DNA of 64,000 nucleotides from Branchiostoma belcheri (taxonomy: Eukaryota; Chordata; Leptocardii; Amphioxiformes; Branchiostomatidae): contig NW_017804087.1 of NCBI RefSeq assembly GCF_001625305.1, positions 2,318,479-2,382,478 on the forward strand. Direction: 5' to 3'. The translations under genes and the position numbers were made by a program. The notes under the pieces are model-generated. The model made no database searches. It was not told the origin of the DNA and saw only the letters and a program-made list of their open reading frames with translations. Every line of letters starts with the position of its first letter. Positions within the stretch are counted from its first letter, which is position 1. Below, in pieces: positions 11,531-23,200 of the stretch.

Positions 11531-11755
11531 CTTAACACCTGGGTGGTAAATATTTGCGGAAACAACTTTGGCGCGAAGCTCAGGAGCGATCAGAGTTCAT
11601 GACCTCCTGATCTCGCCCTGAGCGAGATTTCGGGGCGAGATCCGGCGAGAATGACACGTCAGCCATTACGCATGCGTGAAAAGTGTTTTAAAAGTTCCGG
11701 GGTTCGGACCAAGTGCCGGTGTTTTGGTGTACAAAAGTGGATTTCTTCCCTCTGG
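11531..11755. promoter_or_regulatory. CpG-rich putative bidirectional promoter of DNAJC10 and the divergent upstream gene
   Basis: A GC- and CpG-rich stretch in an AT-rich neighbourhood. On the plus strand it ends in a good donor (TGG|GTGAGT, exon end 11755). On the minus strand it ends in another (TTAAG|GTAGGT, exon end 11531). Two outward-facing non-coding first exons about 220 bp apart are what a shared promoter would give. Inside are CACGTCA at 11655-11661 (reverse TGACGTG, the core of ATF6/XBP1 UPRE sites) and the palindrome ACGCATGCGT at 11668-11677, close to the NRF1 consensus. Vertebrate DNAJC10 is known to be induced by the unfolded protein response. The transcription starts themselves cannot be seen. 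Confidence 0.5.
11680..11755 (+). other. DNAJC10: DNAJC10 exon 1, 5'UTR (start approximate)
   Basis: Inferred non-coding first exon. The coding exon at 14061 is preceded by a clean acceptor (polypyrimidine tract then CCAG at 14031-14034) and a 26-nt 5'UTR piece, so an upstream exon is required. The nearest strong donor in a CpG-rich context is TGG|GTGAGT at 11755/11756. The left limit is a guess. Confidence 0.5.
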
Positions 11756-14034
11756 GTGAGTATTCCGACCTGTTTTCCTCAGTATTTGTGAAAATAGATT
11801 ATTATCTCTTAGCCCTATTCGTAGCTCGCTCATTAGCTAGCGGGAAGTCGGAGAAATACCGACGGTTTCATCGCGTTTCGTGGCGCCGGTCAGATCGCGT
11901 GTGCACGATCAAATCAGACGACAAAATCTTGCTCAGCCGGCTGAACATGTCCGTTTCAAACACAGACGTGGAAAATCAATTTCTCTCAATGCCAATGTTT
12001 AAACAGGCTAGTACTTGATAAGAACATAATATTTACTCCTTTTAGTGTGTATTTTTATCCACCAAGTGGTCTCAGAGGGCGCATTTTTGCTGGATATTGT
12101 GTAAGTTTGTTGACACTCCCACCGTGAAAAATTCGTCTGCAAATAAAGTTGTCAAAACTCGGAGGTAAATTCCTCAGTCTGGCGTTCCGTGTACTTTATC
12201 TATCATTCCCGTACCATGATTTCACTGCCTCGGTGACTCTATCGTCCTTTGCTTTTTGCAGATTTATTGGCTTCATAGATATTCGTCCCAAAAATCAATT
12301 AAGGACGCTCATTTTATTGACAACAAAATTAATACCGTAATTTGTTCTGGTACAGGAGCGTCATTCATAACCTGTCTACGTGGTAATTAGTCTACGGAAA
12401 ATTTACTTGTGATCAAGGAAATAAATTTTTCACGAGATAAGCTGGCAAAGTGATATAACGGGACGCCAAGAAAGTAGGTCACCCTTGAAGGCAGGGTGCA
12501 TAAAATATGTGTGTGCTATTTTAAAACACACATCGACCACTAATAATATTTGACCGTTATTGCCCATCTGATTTTTCAAGAAAAAGCCATTAGAATCTGA
12601 TTAAAAGGTCTAGATAAGACAATACAAAATGACTTCCTCATATTCATAGTATTAACTGCATGTAGTGTGTAGAAAGATCTATTCACTCAGCACCTATGGC
12701 ATGCCAAAGGTACAACACATAACAATTTATTTCTCCTGGAAATCTCTAGAGGGGGAAACATATTGTTCTATTCTTGTCTGTGGTCAATGGCCAAGAACGC
12801 ATTCCCAGTAAGACAGCCCCGGTGAGAGTCGGTATTGAATATGATCATGCTGCTGTGGTATCGAAAGGTGAATTCACGGATAAAGATCGAATTCGCTGTT
12901 GCAAACTTCAAGGCCAAGCAATTATGATCGTCTTAATTTTGTAATCTTGACTTTAAGATTGCCATATTACTTGTATCTTCTTCTCTAATATTGATGAATG
13001 CATATAAAAGCACCCAGTAGCAGACGACATCTGCATCTTTATCATGGAAATTACTATCAAAACACATAAAATAGAGAGTGGCAGTTTATTGCCTCTGATC
13101 CTGCTAATGCATAGAATATGATCGTTTTATGCCCAGTTTATGATGCTGCATCACATTTCAGTGCCCCCATTTAGGATGTCAATTTACAGTCTATTTTTTT
13201 CCAATGACAAACAGTGGAAATGGCCAGCTGTAAATAAAGATGTATTCACCTGAGTGAGAATAGGACGTTTACATGTAATTTGATGCCACGTATACAGGGA
13301 TTAACCTCAAATTATATGTCAGTCTGTCAGAAATGGGGCCTGTCAGCCTTCAGGATAAATGGAAGGTAAAGACTCGTAAATCTCGTATTCCTTTTTTAGT
13401 CCTGCAGAATATTTCATGAAAAGGAATAGCTGAGGCTACACAATATTTTCATGAATTGGGTGATCACAAATTTTATGGTCTCTGCACATTTGACTCATTT
13501 TGAGCAAAAAGAAAACTGTTGCGGTTGGTTGCTTGAGTAAACGGAAACAAAACATTTCATACTTGGCGTAACACAATTTAAGCTTTGTTTTTCAGGTATG
13601 CTGTGGCAGCTGGTTCTACATACAATACAGCTTGTCACACTTGATGAATCTTCAACACACTGTTTCATACCGTAGTACTATCCAATAAAGGGGCTCATGG
13701 TCATGCATACTGTAATTCACTTTGTCTTCACGGTAGGAAAATTTCATGTTCATGGTGGTGGCAAATGAAAGGAGGGGTGGGGTCCAATTTTATACATGAT
13801 TTGATAAGAGCAATGTCAAGTTCACGGTATAGAAATGACAGTGAAAACAATGAACATGAAAGTACATTGTACCATCATGAAGAAAATCAGGAATTATGGT
13901 ATGCTGTCTTGTTTGTGGGCATTCCATAGCCCTATAGTCTATAGATGTGTCAGACAAATTTACATGTATATTGGAAGCCATCTTCAAGGTGTGATAATGA
14001 TTATCCGAATGTTATTTTTCTTTGTCCTCTCCAG
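11756..14034 (+). other. DNAJC10: DNAJC10 intron 1
   Basis: CpG-rich for the first ~200 bp (rest of the promoter region), then AT-rich with no exon or repeat I can support. Confidence 0.6.
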
Positions 14035-14255
14035 GAAGATAAGACACTGCAGTTTTTAGCATGGAAATTGCCATCCTGGACCAGTCTCTGAAGAGAATAC
14101 TGCTGACCATTGCCTGCTGTTTGATACTGCTGTCCATCGTCAATTCTGAGGAAGATTATTACGAACTTTTGGGGGTGGAGAGAGATGCAACCAACAAGGA
14201 GATCAGGAGGGCTTTCAAGAAGTTAGCATTGGAGCAACATCCTGACAAAAATCAG
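14035..14255 (+). CDS. DNAJC10: DNAJC10 exon 2: signal peptide and first half of J domain
   Basis: Acceptor CCAG at 14031-14034, 26 nt of UTR, ATG at 14061 (GC-ATGG context), 65 codons, donor CAG|GTATAC. Residues ~11-29 are hydrophobic ([14 protein letters not shown]) with a likely cleavage near SEE. The J domain begins at [14 protein letters not shown] and includes the catalytic HPD (60-62). Ends in phase 0. The ATG is the first in the exon and gives a leader like that of the family. Confidence 0.93.
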
Positions 14256-17200
14256 GTATACTACTCATCAATCAGTGTGTCATGGATTTGTAATCTCCAA
14301 GCATATCCAAGGCGGCATATTGGAAGTTGTCTCTGGTGACTGGATAATGCCTGGCCAATTTGATACTGTCTTTGCGGCCGTAGGATCTGCTTGGAGATTA
14401 ATGGATTTGTATGTAGCCTAGATGTCAGACCCTAGAGCGACATGATACTCCCTTCGGCTAGGGAAAGTCACAAGCCCCAATCCCAGTGTTAGCACCTTGG
14501 GGTCTAATTTATCTCTTGCGTGCGATAGATAATTTGAAGAAGAGTGCCAACTCCAAGAGCAGGGTGTTTTTGGCGCCGTAAAAGAGTCAAGAGGATCTGT
14601 AAAAAAGCACTCTCTTCATTCCAGTTACATTATTTGTAGTATTTGTGTGTGTAGAAAGCACCAATATTTCTTTTATTTTCTCTCCACTAGTACTGTCTTA
14701 CCCTATAACCTATGCAAATCTTGTACAAGAACTCCTGGCTATTCCAAAAAAGCATCATGTTATGACTTTTGACATCCTTTGACTGTGCACAGAACATCTT
14801 TAAAAGACTCCTATATATGCCGATGACCTTGGTATTTTAGTTGTATGTAAAGGGCAAGATGGTAAAACATTTCATTGCACTGTGTCTTCCTGAATTTGTA
14901 TTCCAGTCGTCTGAACAGTAAAAGCTGACATTGAGATTACGGCGTTTCGTAAGACGTGATTTAGTGTTTTAAGTGGCACACCCGACGTGATTTGCCGTGA
15001 GAATATACGAGCTACTTTGGCAGAGTGAACGTTGGGATCTTTGCCTGGCACTCGGCTTGAAATGTCCCATTCCTGTCTCTAGGCTATTCTCTATCTAGTA
15101 TGAATAATTGCTTAGCCCGGGCTGTACCATGTGATTCCTACTACATGTATGTCTCCCCGAATGCAAGTTACAAATGGCTCATCAGATTGCAAGAGCATGA
15201 ATTTCGCTGACTGTGATTTAGTTATTTGTTTAAAAATTGTAATGTAAGGGACATGACATATCAACAAGGTGCAAAATACATACCTGCACTGGTTCAGGTA
15301 AACATTGAATTCTTGCACCAGACAAATTTTACCTGAACATATTGAACTGTTCAAAAACTATCATATTAATGATTATTTCTATATACTTCATACTATTACA
15401 CAATGTAAGTGGTAACTCACAGTCATTGCAACAAATAGAAATCCACAGACACCTACATGAACCCAGTACATGGACCTGTGCAGGTAAGGCATACATTTTG
15501 TGGACATATCAGCAGTATTCTGGGATATATTTATATAACTGCTAACTATCTTGTCAGTGTTATAAGTTACATTGGGGATAACAAGATGCAATAGCTACAT
15601 TGAATACAGATGTGTTCATGATAAAAGACTAGATTCCTGTACAGTGCTGTAAATCATGCGCTCGTCTCACGTTTCATATTCCCCACAGGTTTTATGGCTT
15701 CTGGCAGAGGAGTAGATGTACTTTGATTGGGCCATCTATAACAGTTTTATTTCTGCTACGTGTCACTTTTCACAATTTCAGGACAGTACAGCTTAAGTTA
15801 AGGAATAGTACTACACTGAAAATCACATTAAGTAGTGGTTTGATCAATCTAGGTCTTTACATTTTACATTTCCAAAGTTTGATGAATCTGGAGGTAGGGC
15901 TATAGGATCAGTCTATTGGTGTTGCTAGCTTCAAATCTTGTTAAGATATACATACATGTCATATACTTACTTACAGTCTCTTTGGGTTTAAGTTCAGTGA
16001 CCTGAAAAAGCCCCATTCTGGTTCAAAGCCATTTCACTAGTCAGTCTAACTGCTTTGTAGACTGTTAATGCACAAATTTCCCAAGTGACAAAGAAGTCAT
16101 CTCAGCTAACATTACTCAATAAAATGGTAATTGCAGTTCATGTAGATTAATCTCATGATACACAGTTGTAGCTAAAATAAAAAAAACACAACATCAGTCA
16201 GATACGTTGATGAAGGTCGAACTTCTCTAAGACATCCAGGTAAGGCCATGTTGATTTGATTATATGGATGACATCCCCGCGCGCATGAATTTTCGGCCGT
16301 TTCCAAAAAAAAAAGTTTTCAACCATACTGTAAATCGTACAAAACAGTTGCAAAATGAGCAAAAATATACCGTAAGTTACAAAAAAATAAATAAAAACTA
16401 TACCAATGTCGCAGAATGCCAAAATCAAACGAAAAAAGACGAAATTGTAAAGAAATGAACTTGAAGACTAGATAATTCGCCAAACCATATTCTGTCCCAT
16501 TTGTTCAACCCTCATGACCACGTAGATTTTATAATGAAAACAACTTTTTTTTTTTTTGCAAAACTTTTTTTTTATTCGCACGCGCGCATCAGTTTTGGGG
16601 TTCCCGGAGGATGTCATCCATATAATCAAATCAACATGGCCTAATGAGATACACAACAGAATTGTTACTCAAGCAATTGGATAGATTTTGAAAACTGTCA
16701 GATGTTTCAAGTAGCATCCACTAAGTACAGTAACTAATGGAATCTGTAGTTGAACAGTTTTATCAGAATGATAAAATTGTTTTTGCTGCTGATTTACCCT
16801 TTCTCATTCGACCAGAAATATCACATTATCAGTACATGCATGTTGGATGAACCGACAAAGAATTAGGCCTGCTGCTATGGTGTCCATGTTAACACTTCAC
16901 AGAACAGCCCTGGCCTCAACAAGTCCCAGCAAGATTGAGTTGGAACCAGTCCAGATTCCCTGGTCTGTTAGTGGCTGATACTGACAGGGATTTCTACCTA
17001 GAGGGATGGTTTTAGTTCCGTGATCTTTGTTGACTTTTTGTCTTTGTTTTTAGGGCTACCTACTATCACTCTTAGTCTTACTACTGGCCTGAAGGGCAGA
17101 ATTTTTGGCAGTATTCTACATGTACATTTGTTTGAGTAGATTGTAAAAAACTCATGAAGATTCAGAACGTCAAAGTGCTGCAATATAAATGGCTTACGGC

Positions 17201-20200
17201 ATTGCCTTGGCTGACTTTTCTCAGATCCCTATCTTTGGCAATTTGCAGAAATGTTATACTGCAGTTGCTCCCTTATCTATCCCACAGAAGTATTGTATAG
17301 AAATACATTATGTATATACCGTATCTGCAACTAGTCAGACGCAGACAGCAAAGATCCAGATTTACTGGGCAGGTTGCTTTAGAAGCACAATAGAATTCAA
17401 TTTCATGTACATGTATGTGGCCTATGGTAAATGGCAAAGGTAAAGGTAAAGGTAGTCCTGAAGCTAGCTTTTTGGGGGTCAAGGGGGCAGTGGGTTGTTA
17501 GTCCACTGTGTCTAGGGCAGGGTGTTGGAAGGCGGAGCTCATCATCCCTTTCCTTCCACCTCCCCAGCTGAATTTTTCTATTTTTCTCTCCCTGTCATCA
17601 GAAATGTTTTCTCTTTTATTTTCTTACCTGATCTTTAATACAAATTGTCATGGATAGATTGTACTGAACAAAAACAATTGTATACAGATTTTAGGTCAGT
17701 TCTTTTCAATGTACTGCCATTTTGTATATTCAGGTCACATCTCTAATAGCCCTGTGCGTATCAACAATGTAGTAGTCAGTATGGACCGCCCATGTGGGAT
17801 ACTCTTGTTGTCTGCCAAGCTATACACAGATAGAATCAACACACACACACACTACATATATCTGACAGCCTGTACAACAGATATCCCTTCCTCCAAGATT
17901 GAACGGTGGGATCGGCCAGGGTTTCCCAGGATGGATCCTTTGAGCCGCTTTAAGCCCAGAACTCAGGGTATCGGTTTGTGACCCTTATTACACATTTGTT
18001 GGGCCAGGCCCCATTGCAGTAAACTGCTGGAATTGCCTGCTGTCAGATGTGATGTATTCTGCCATGAATAGGTCTGCCGCGGTCCCAGAGCTGCCATTGA
18101 CTCCTGGTCCTGTTGCTGTTTGAGAGCGTGAGGTGGTGGTTATAATAGCGAGTCCCAATCTCTGGGTGTAGCAGGAAGTGCAGGAGGTGCTTTCAGGAAG
18201 GACTGAGTTATTACGTACAAACACGAGCAGAAAGCTAACCAAGAATTTGGAACTAACTGCAAGAACAAACTTCTTGTCTACTAGACTTTTTTGTAGGCTT
18301 ATTACCGGTACATGCTGTTTTCTGACTATATGTTTTCAGAAAATCGGACACAATCAGAAAATGATAATACAATCAAAAAAGAGCACAATCATTAAGATTA
18401 GTGCCCAAAAAGTCCAACTAAGAAGGTACATACTGGTAATAATGACTTTCTCATCATCAAAAGCATTCCTGAACGATGAGGAAAGTGTAATTCTCTCCCC
18501 TTTTTTTCAAAATGTTGACTTTTAAAACTGTTATCAAACTTCCTGTATATATTGATGTAGTATATTACAGCAAACATGATATTGCATGAATATTACAGCA
18601 TATATATATTGATATATTGGCCCTGTTGATGATGCCTTCATTCAGAATGATTTTCCTGATGGACTATCTAATGATACTGTTCCGGCATAGTAAAAGGTTA
18701 TTTATCATTTTCACCATACACAGGAAATGAATGTCAATGATGTAGTATATCCTGTCTGCAATATAATAACATATCAGACACATTGGCACTACACCAATAT
18801 TTTATGGATTCAAACGTGCTTCAAAAGTTGCCAATAAGAAATTATTTCATACTGGTAATGAATAAGATGATCATAAAAACTGTACATCATACATTTTATA
18901 GTTACTCGAAATATGACATCAATGCAGATTATGACCTGCTAAATCAAATGTTTTAGAAGTTGACTACACATATTTTTATGATTATCATAACTGGGTTTAT
19001 CAAAACTGAAACATGACAAAAACTTGGTACAATATGTTACAAATTTCACCAACAAGCAGTGTCTAGATTTTAGAAATCGCCCTGATATAAATGTGCATTA
19101 TTCATTGACAAGCAAAAGCTTTTTACCTTCTTGACACTTTGCATGCAAATGGAGGTGGACCGGTCAATACAGGAGGCAGAAAAATCTTTAACACAGTCAT
19201 CAAGGCTCTGATGAGTTTGCAGTCATTTCCGCAAGTTCTGCCACATAATAGTGATACATATCCTTTTACTTGTCTGAGGGTCAGAGATGAAGTTGAACTA
19301 TACTGTCTACATTGGAAATTGAAATAGCCATTGTCAAACCAAGTACTTGATGATTTATGTCTTTGTCTCTACAATTCCTCTCACTTTATAGCAGGTCGAT
19401 TTCAGGCTCGTATATCATTCCATAAACGACAAGTTTGCGGATCATTGGATGAAGGAACTACCAACTGATGATGGTCTCCCATTTCGAAGGCCACGACCAT
19501 TTGACTGAGCCGTTTTACAAATTGCTAAGCGAAACTTCCAGGCTTAACGTGTCAGATGAGAGCTTGAGGCCGTTCTCAGCAAAATTGAAAGCTGCAAATT
19601 GTGGTCTTAGATGACTATCAGATGAAGGGAAGTCCTTGGACTGAAGATAAATTGTTGGAATTGAAAGTCCGGAGAAGAGATTGTCAGTCACTCTCTCCTG
19701 TTGCTAGTCATCTAGAATTCTTAACGTTATCTTTAGTCTGTGTCTCATCAACGAAGTAGTAACACGTTTTTCAGTGACGACTTCCCAACCATGCATGACT
19801 GATGCCAAAGTAATTTGACTGCCTTCGTGGTGGAACTTCCTAACGTATTAACCACACGAGCGGAATATCAAGAAAGCCCAGGACAATTTTAAGTGAAAAT
19901 GTTGTGTATCCCAACTGGTTCCACATGATTGAAACAGATTACACTTGCCGTTTGGAGTCTTTTCAAACCGTTGGAGATGCCTGACGTCAATCCAAGCGGA
20001 AATGATATATGACTGCCAATTTTGCTGTGATAAGTCACGGATTATCTCGGAAGAGACTCTAAGGAGTCTTGGTTATTACTTCCTAATGCCTACGGCTGAA
20101 GGAATTTGACGATATATTTTTCCAGCAGAAAGTTTATCATGTGGTAAAAGTTGTGAAGAAATTTTTTTTTAATTCCTGAATTTAGTATTGGATAAACTTT

Positions 20201-23200
20201 ATTGCACAGCAATTACATGTATAAGAGGTACAACATACAACTACTGCAAACATATGAGACCTTAAAAAAACACTAGTATGTAGTAATGTGAAAGATGTGT
20301 GATATGCCATTTAGGGTACCACAATATTTACTTCATTTACACACTTAAAACTCTTTCTATACCTGGATGATGATAGTGACAGTGCATGTGGCAGTGCTTG
20401 AGAAGAAATGTGTAATGACAAGCAATTTTTCCAAGAAAAAGTTATGGTATATGAGAACTGACACAGAATTTCGGGGTCTCAAGTTGATGTCATCCATGAA
20501 ATCAACTTCTTGTTACAAATTGCAGTTGTAACAAGATGTGAAATGTCACGGATTGACACTGGTGACTTCAATCTGAACATCATGAGCAGCTGTTAGGAAT
20601 GTCAGCTCTCATATGTTCCGGAAATGTGAAAGGTTACACCCTAGACCCAACAGTGTCTTTGGGATGGTTTGACCCAGGCTAGGGAGCCACAAAGTTTGAG
20701 AAGTCGGTTTATGTAGTGGATATTCATCATTTAGGTTTTGTAGAAGGAAATCTGAAACTTGACAATGATGTGATAAACTAATTATATTTCTAGAAAGACA
20801 GAACAAAAAGTCAGCGTATGAACAGTTCCGTGCCATACAGTACCCTGTACTAAGTTTTTGTACACTGTAAACTGAAATTAGATAGCTCAACGATTTTCTA
20901 TGTCATCAGAAAATACTATGATATACTTTGAATCACAAATTTGTGTTCTTTATGTTGTAACCGCATCCATATGCTTTCAACAAATCAGCTGTATCATCTT
21001 AAAGCTTTCAAAATTAAAACAAGTTGAAAGTTAAGTTGACCTGATATCTTTGTTGTTAGCATGATCCTTTCATACATGTACCTTAGACTCTCCGTCTACT
21101 AAGGATCATATTTTTAATGTATGATTCCAGGCTTTGGGATCATGCTTCAATGTGCATGTAATAGAGGCCTAAGTACCCGTAAGAGACTTTCCCCATATTC
21201 TTACATATGCATGTACCAGTATCTCAGAGAAACAAGACTGACAATTTACCTATCAGATGTACACTGTAGTCAGCTAGTCTGGTAGATGCATCACTCTTTT
21301 GTATGCCCTGACTTTTACATGACTTTGTACTTGTACTGACTCCTAGAGGTTAGTGTATAAAGCTTGATAAATAGACCATGGCACGCTGCTCTGGTTAAAT
21401 GGTCCATGGTACAGCCAGCACATCTGAACACATCAGGGGGGAAGTACTAGAGAATATACTGTCCTGGTGGTTTTACGAAGGTGCCTTGAACTTGCATTTG
21501 AACCTTACCCTGTATTACCATTTCTTCCACGTTCCTGTAGCGCTTTGAAATGTAGCGTGTGACACTCTATATGCGTGAAAGGCACTACAATGTCTTATCC
21601 TGATTAGCTCATGCTTTTAAAGCTGTAAAACCCTTCTAACGCCGGTAGTAAACTTTCTTTTAGGGTGCTGTGAAACGCGAGAATTGTCAGATATATGGCC
21701 TGCAGCAGTGCAAATTTATCCCTTTGAAAAAGGGCAGATAACAGCATTTGCATTTTAGTGGTTCCAAATCACTGACACTCTTTCTTCCCCCAAGTAGACT
21801 TAAAAAATTGAAAATCAAAATATAAAGATTGACAAATCATGACAAATTGAAGTGCAACTTTAAATCAAGATTCATAAGAGTTATGCCAATACTTATGTAG
21901 GGATGTCAGAATTGTCCTGTTTGTTTGTTTGTTTGTTTGTTTGTTTGTTTGTTTGTTTGAGTCTTGTTTATTCATGACAAACTCAAAACATCCAGCTAGT
22001 CCCTTTTGATTGAGGTCATTAGCAATGGGTTAAGATTCAGACAACTATCATGAATCCAAGCCTGACATACACAATATACATGTAATATATCTCAATGATA
22101 CTGAGTAGTCTACCAGCTGTTACCACTACCCACTGCTATACTCCTATGGCCACAGGTTGTATGAGGCTACTCAGCAGGATGTAGCTGTGTTTGCTGTATT
22201 GATTTGTGAAGACTTGGGCAGGATGTAGCTTGCTGTACAAACAACGTGTTTGTCAATGTACAGCTTTTCCTACAGCTCAGCCATGTCAAGAGTCGTTCTA
22301 CAGTCTGGGTGTTCTGACTAAAATAATTGTATGGTTCTAAGTGGTAAATGTGCATATTTTGGCACATTGGTGACACCAAATCCGTATGTGTGTCCTCATC
22401 AGTGTTTGGACACAGTATCAACGATTAGCCGAAAGGCCTGGTGGGTGTCACTCCACTGTACAGGGAAGGAAGTGGTGTAAAGTGCCTTTCCCAAGGGCGC
22501 AACATCAAGCATGTCAGGGATTTGAAGCCGTTACCTCTTGGTTCCAAACGCTCTGACCGTTATGCCACACAATGCTGCTTACTCAGACTAATGTCTGTAT
22601 GTTTAGCCTTGCTCCACATGAGGTGCCACATTGTATCATGATACCAGGGTGTATAGCTTCCATCTACTTTGAGCTGAAAGTGTGAGGTTTCTTACACACT
22701 AATGCTACACCCACACACTAGATGCATCACACAGTCACTTTACAGGTAGGCCAAGGAAAAAAACCTTATTCATGTAAATCCAGCAATATATCATCCTGCT
22801 TGTGTAATTTCTCTAGTTAAGTCTGTTATCTAATTGTCAGTTAGATGATGAATACCTAAGTTACTTTCATGTGACAAGTAAAGACACCATAATCCATATG
22901 TTAATTTATAATTTAATCATTGCAGTCATGTGTATGATGCATAATGTTATGAAAACATTTGGCATTATTACCATGATGGCTATATGCATGTACATGTACA
23001 TGTATAACAAGTCTTATATCATGCCATATCTGATGTCATGCATGATTATTGATTGTGTGACATTTAAAATGCTATTTCAGGTATGAGGAAAAACAGGTAA
23101 GGGAAAAATACTGACTCACAAAATCAAATTCCCACGTATAGTGGTTTCCTATCACATATATTTGTCTTGAGCCTGAGGAAGCTATTCATTGTTCTTGTAT

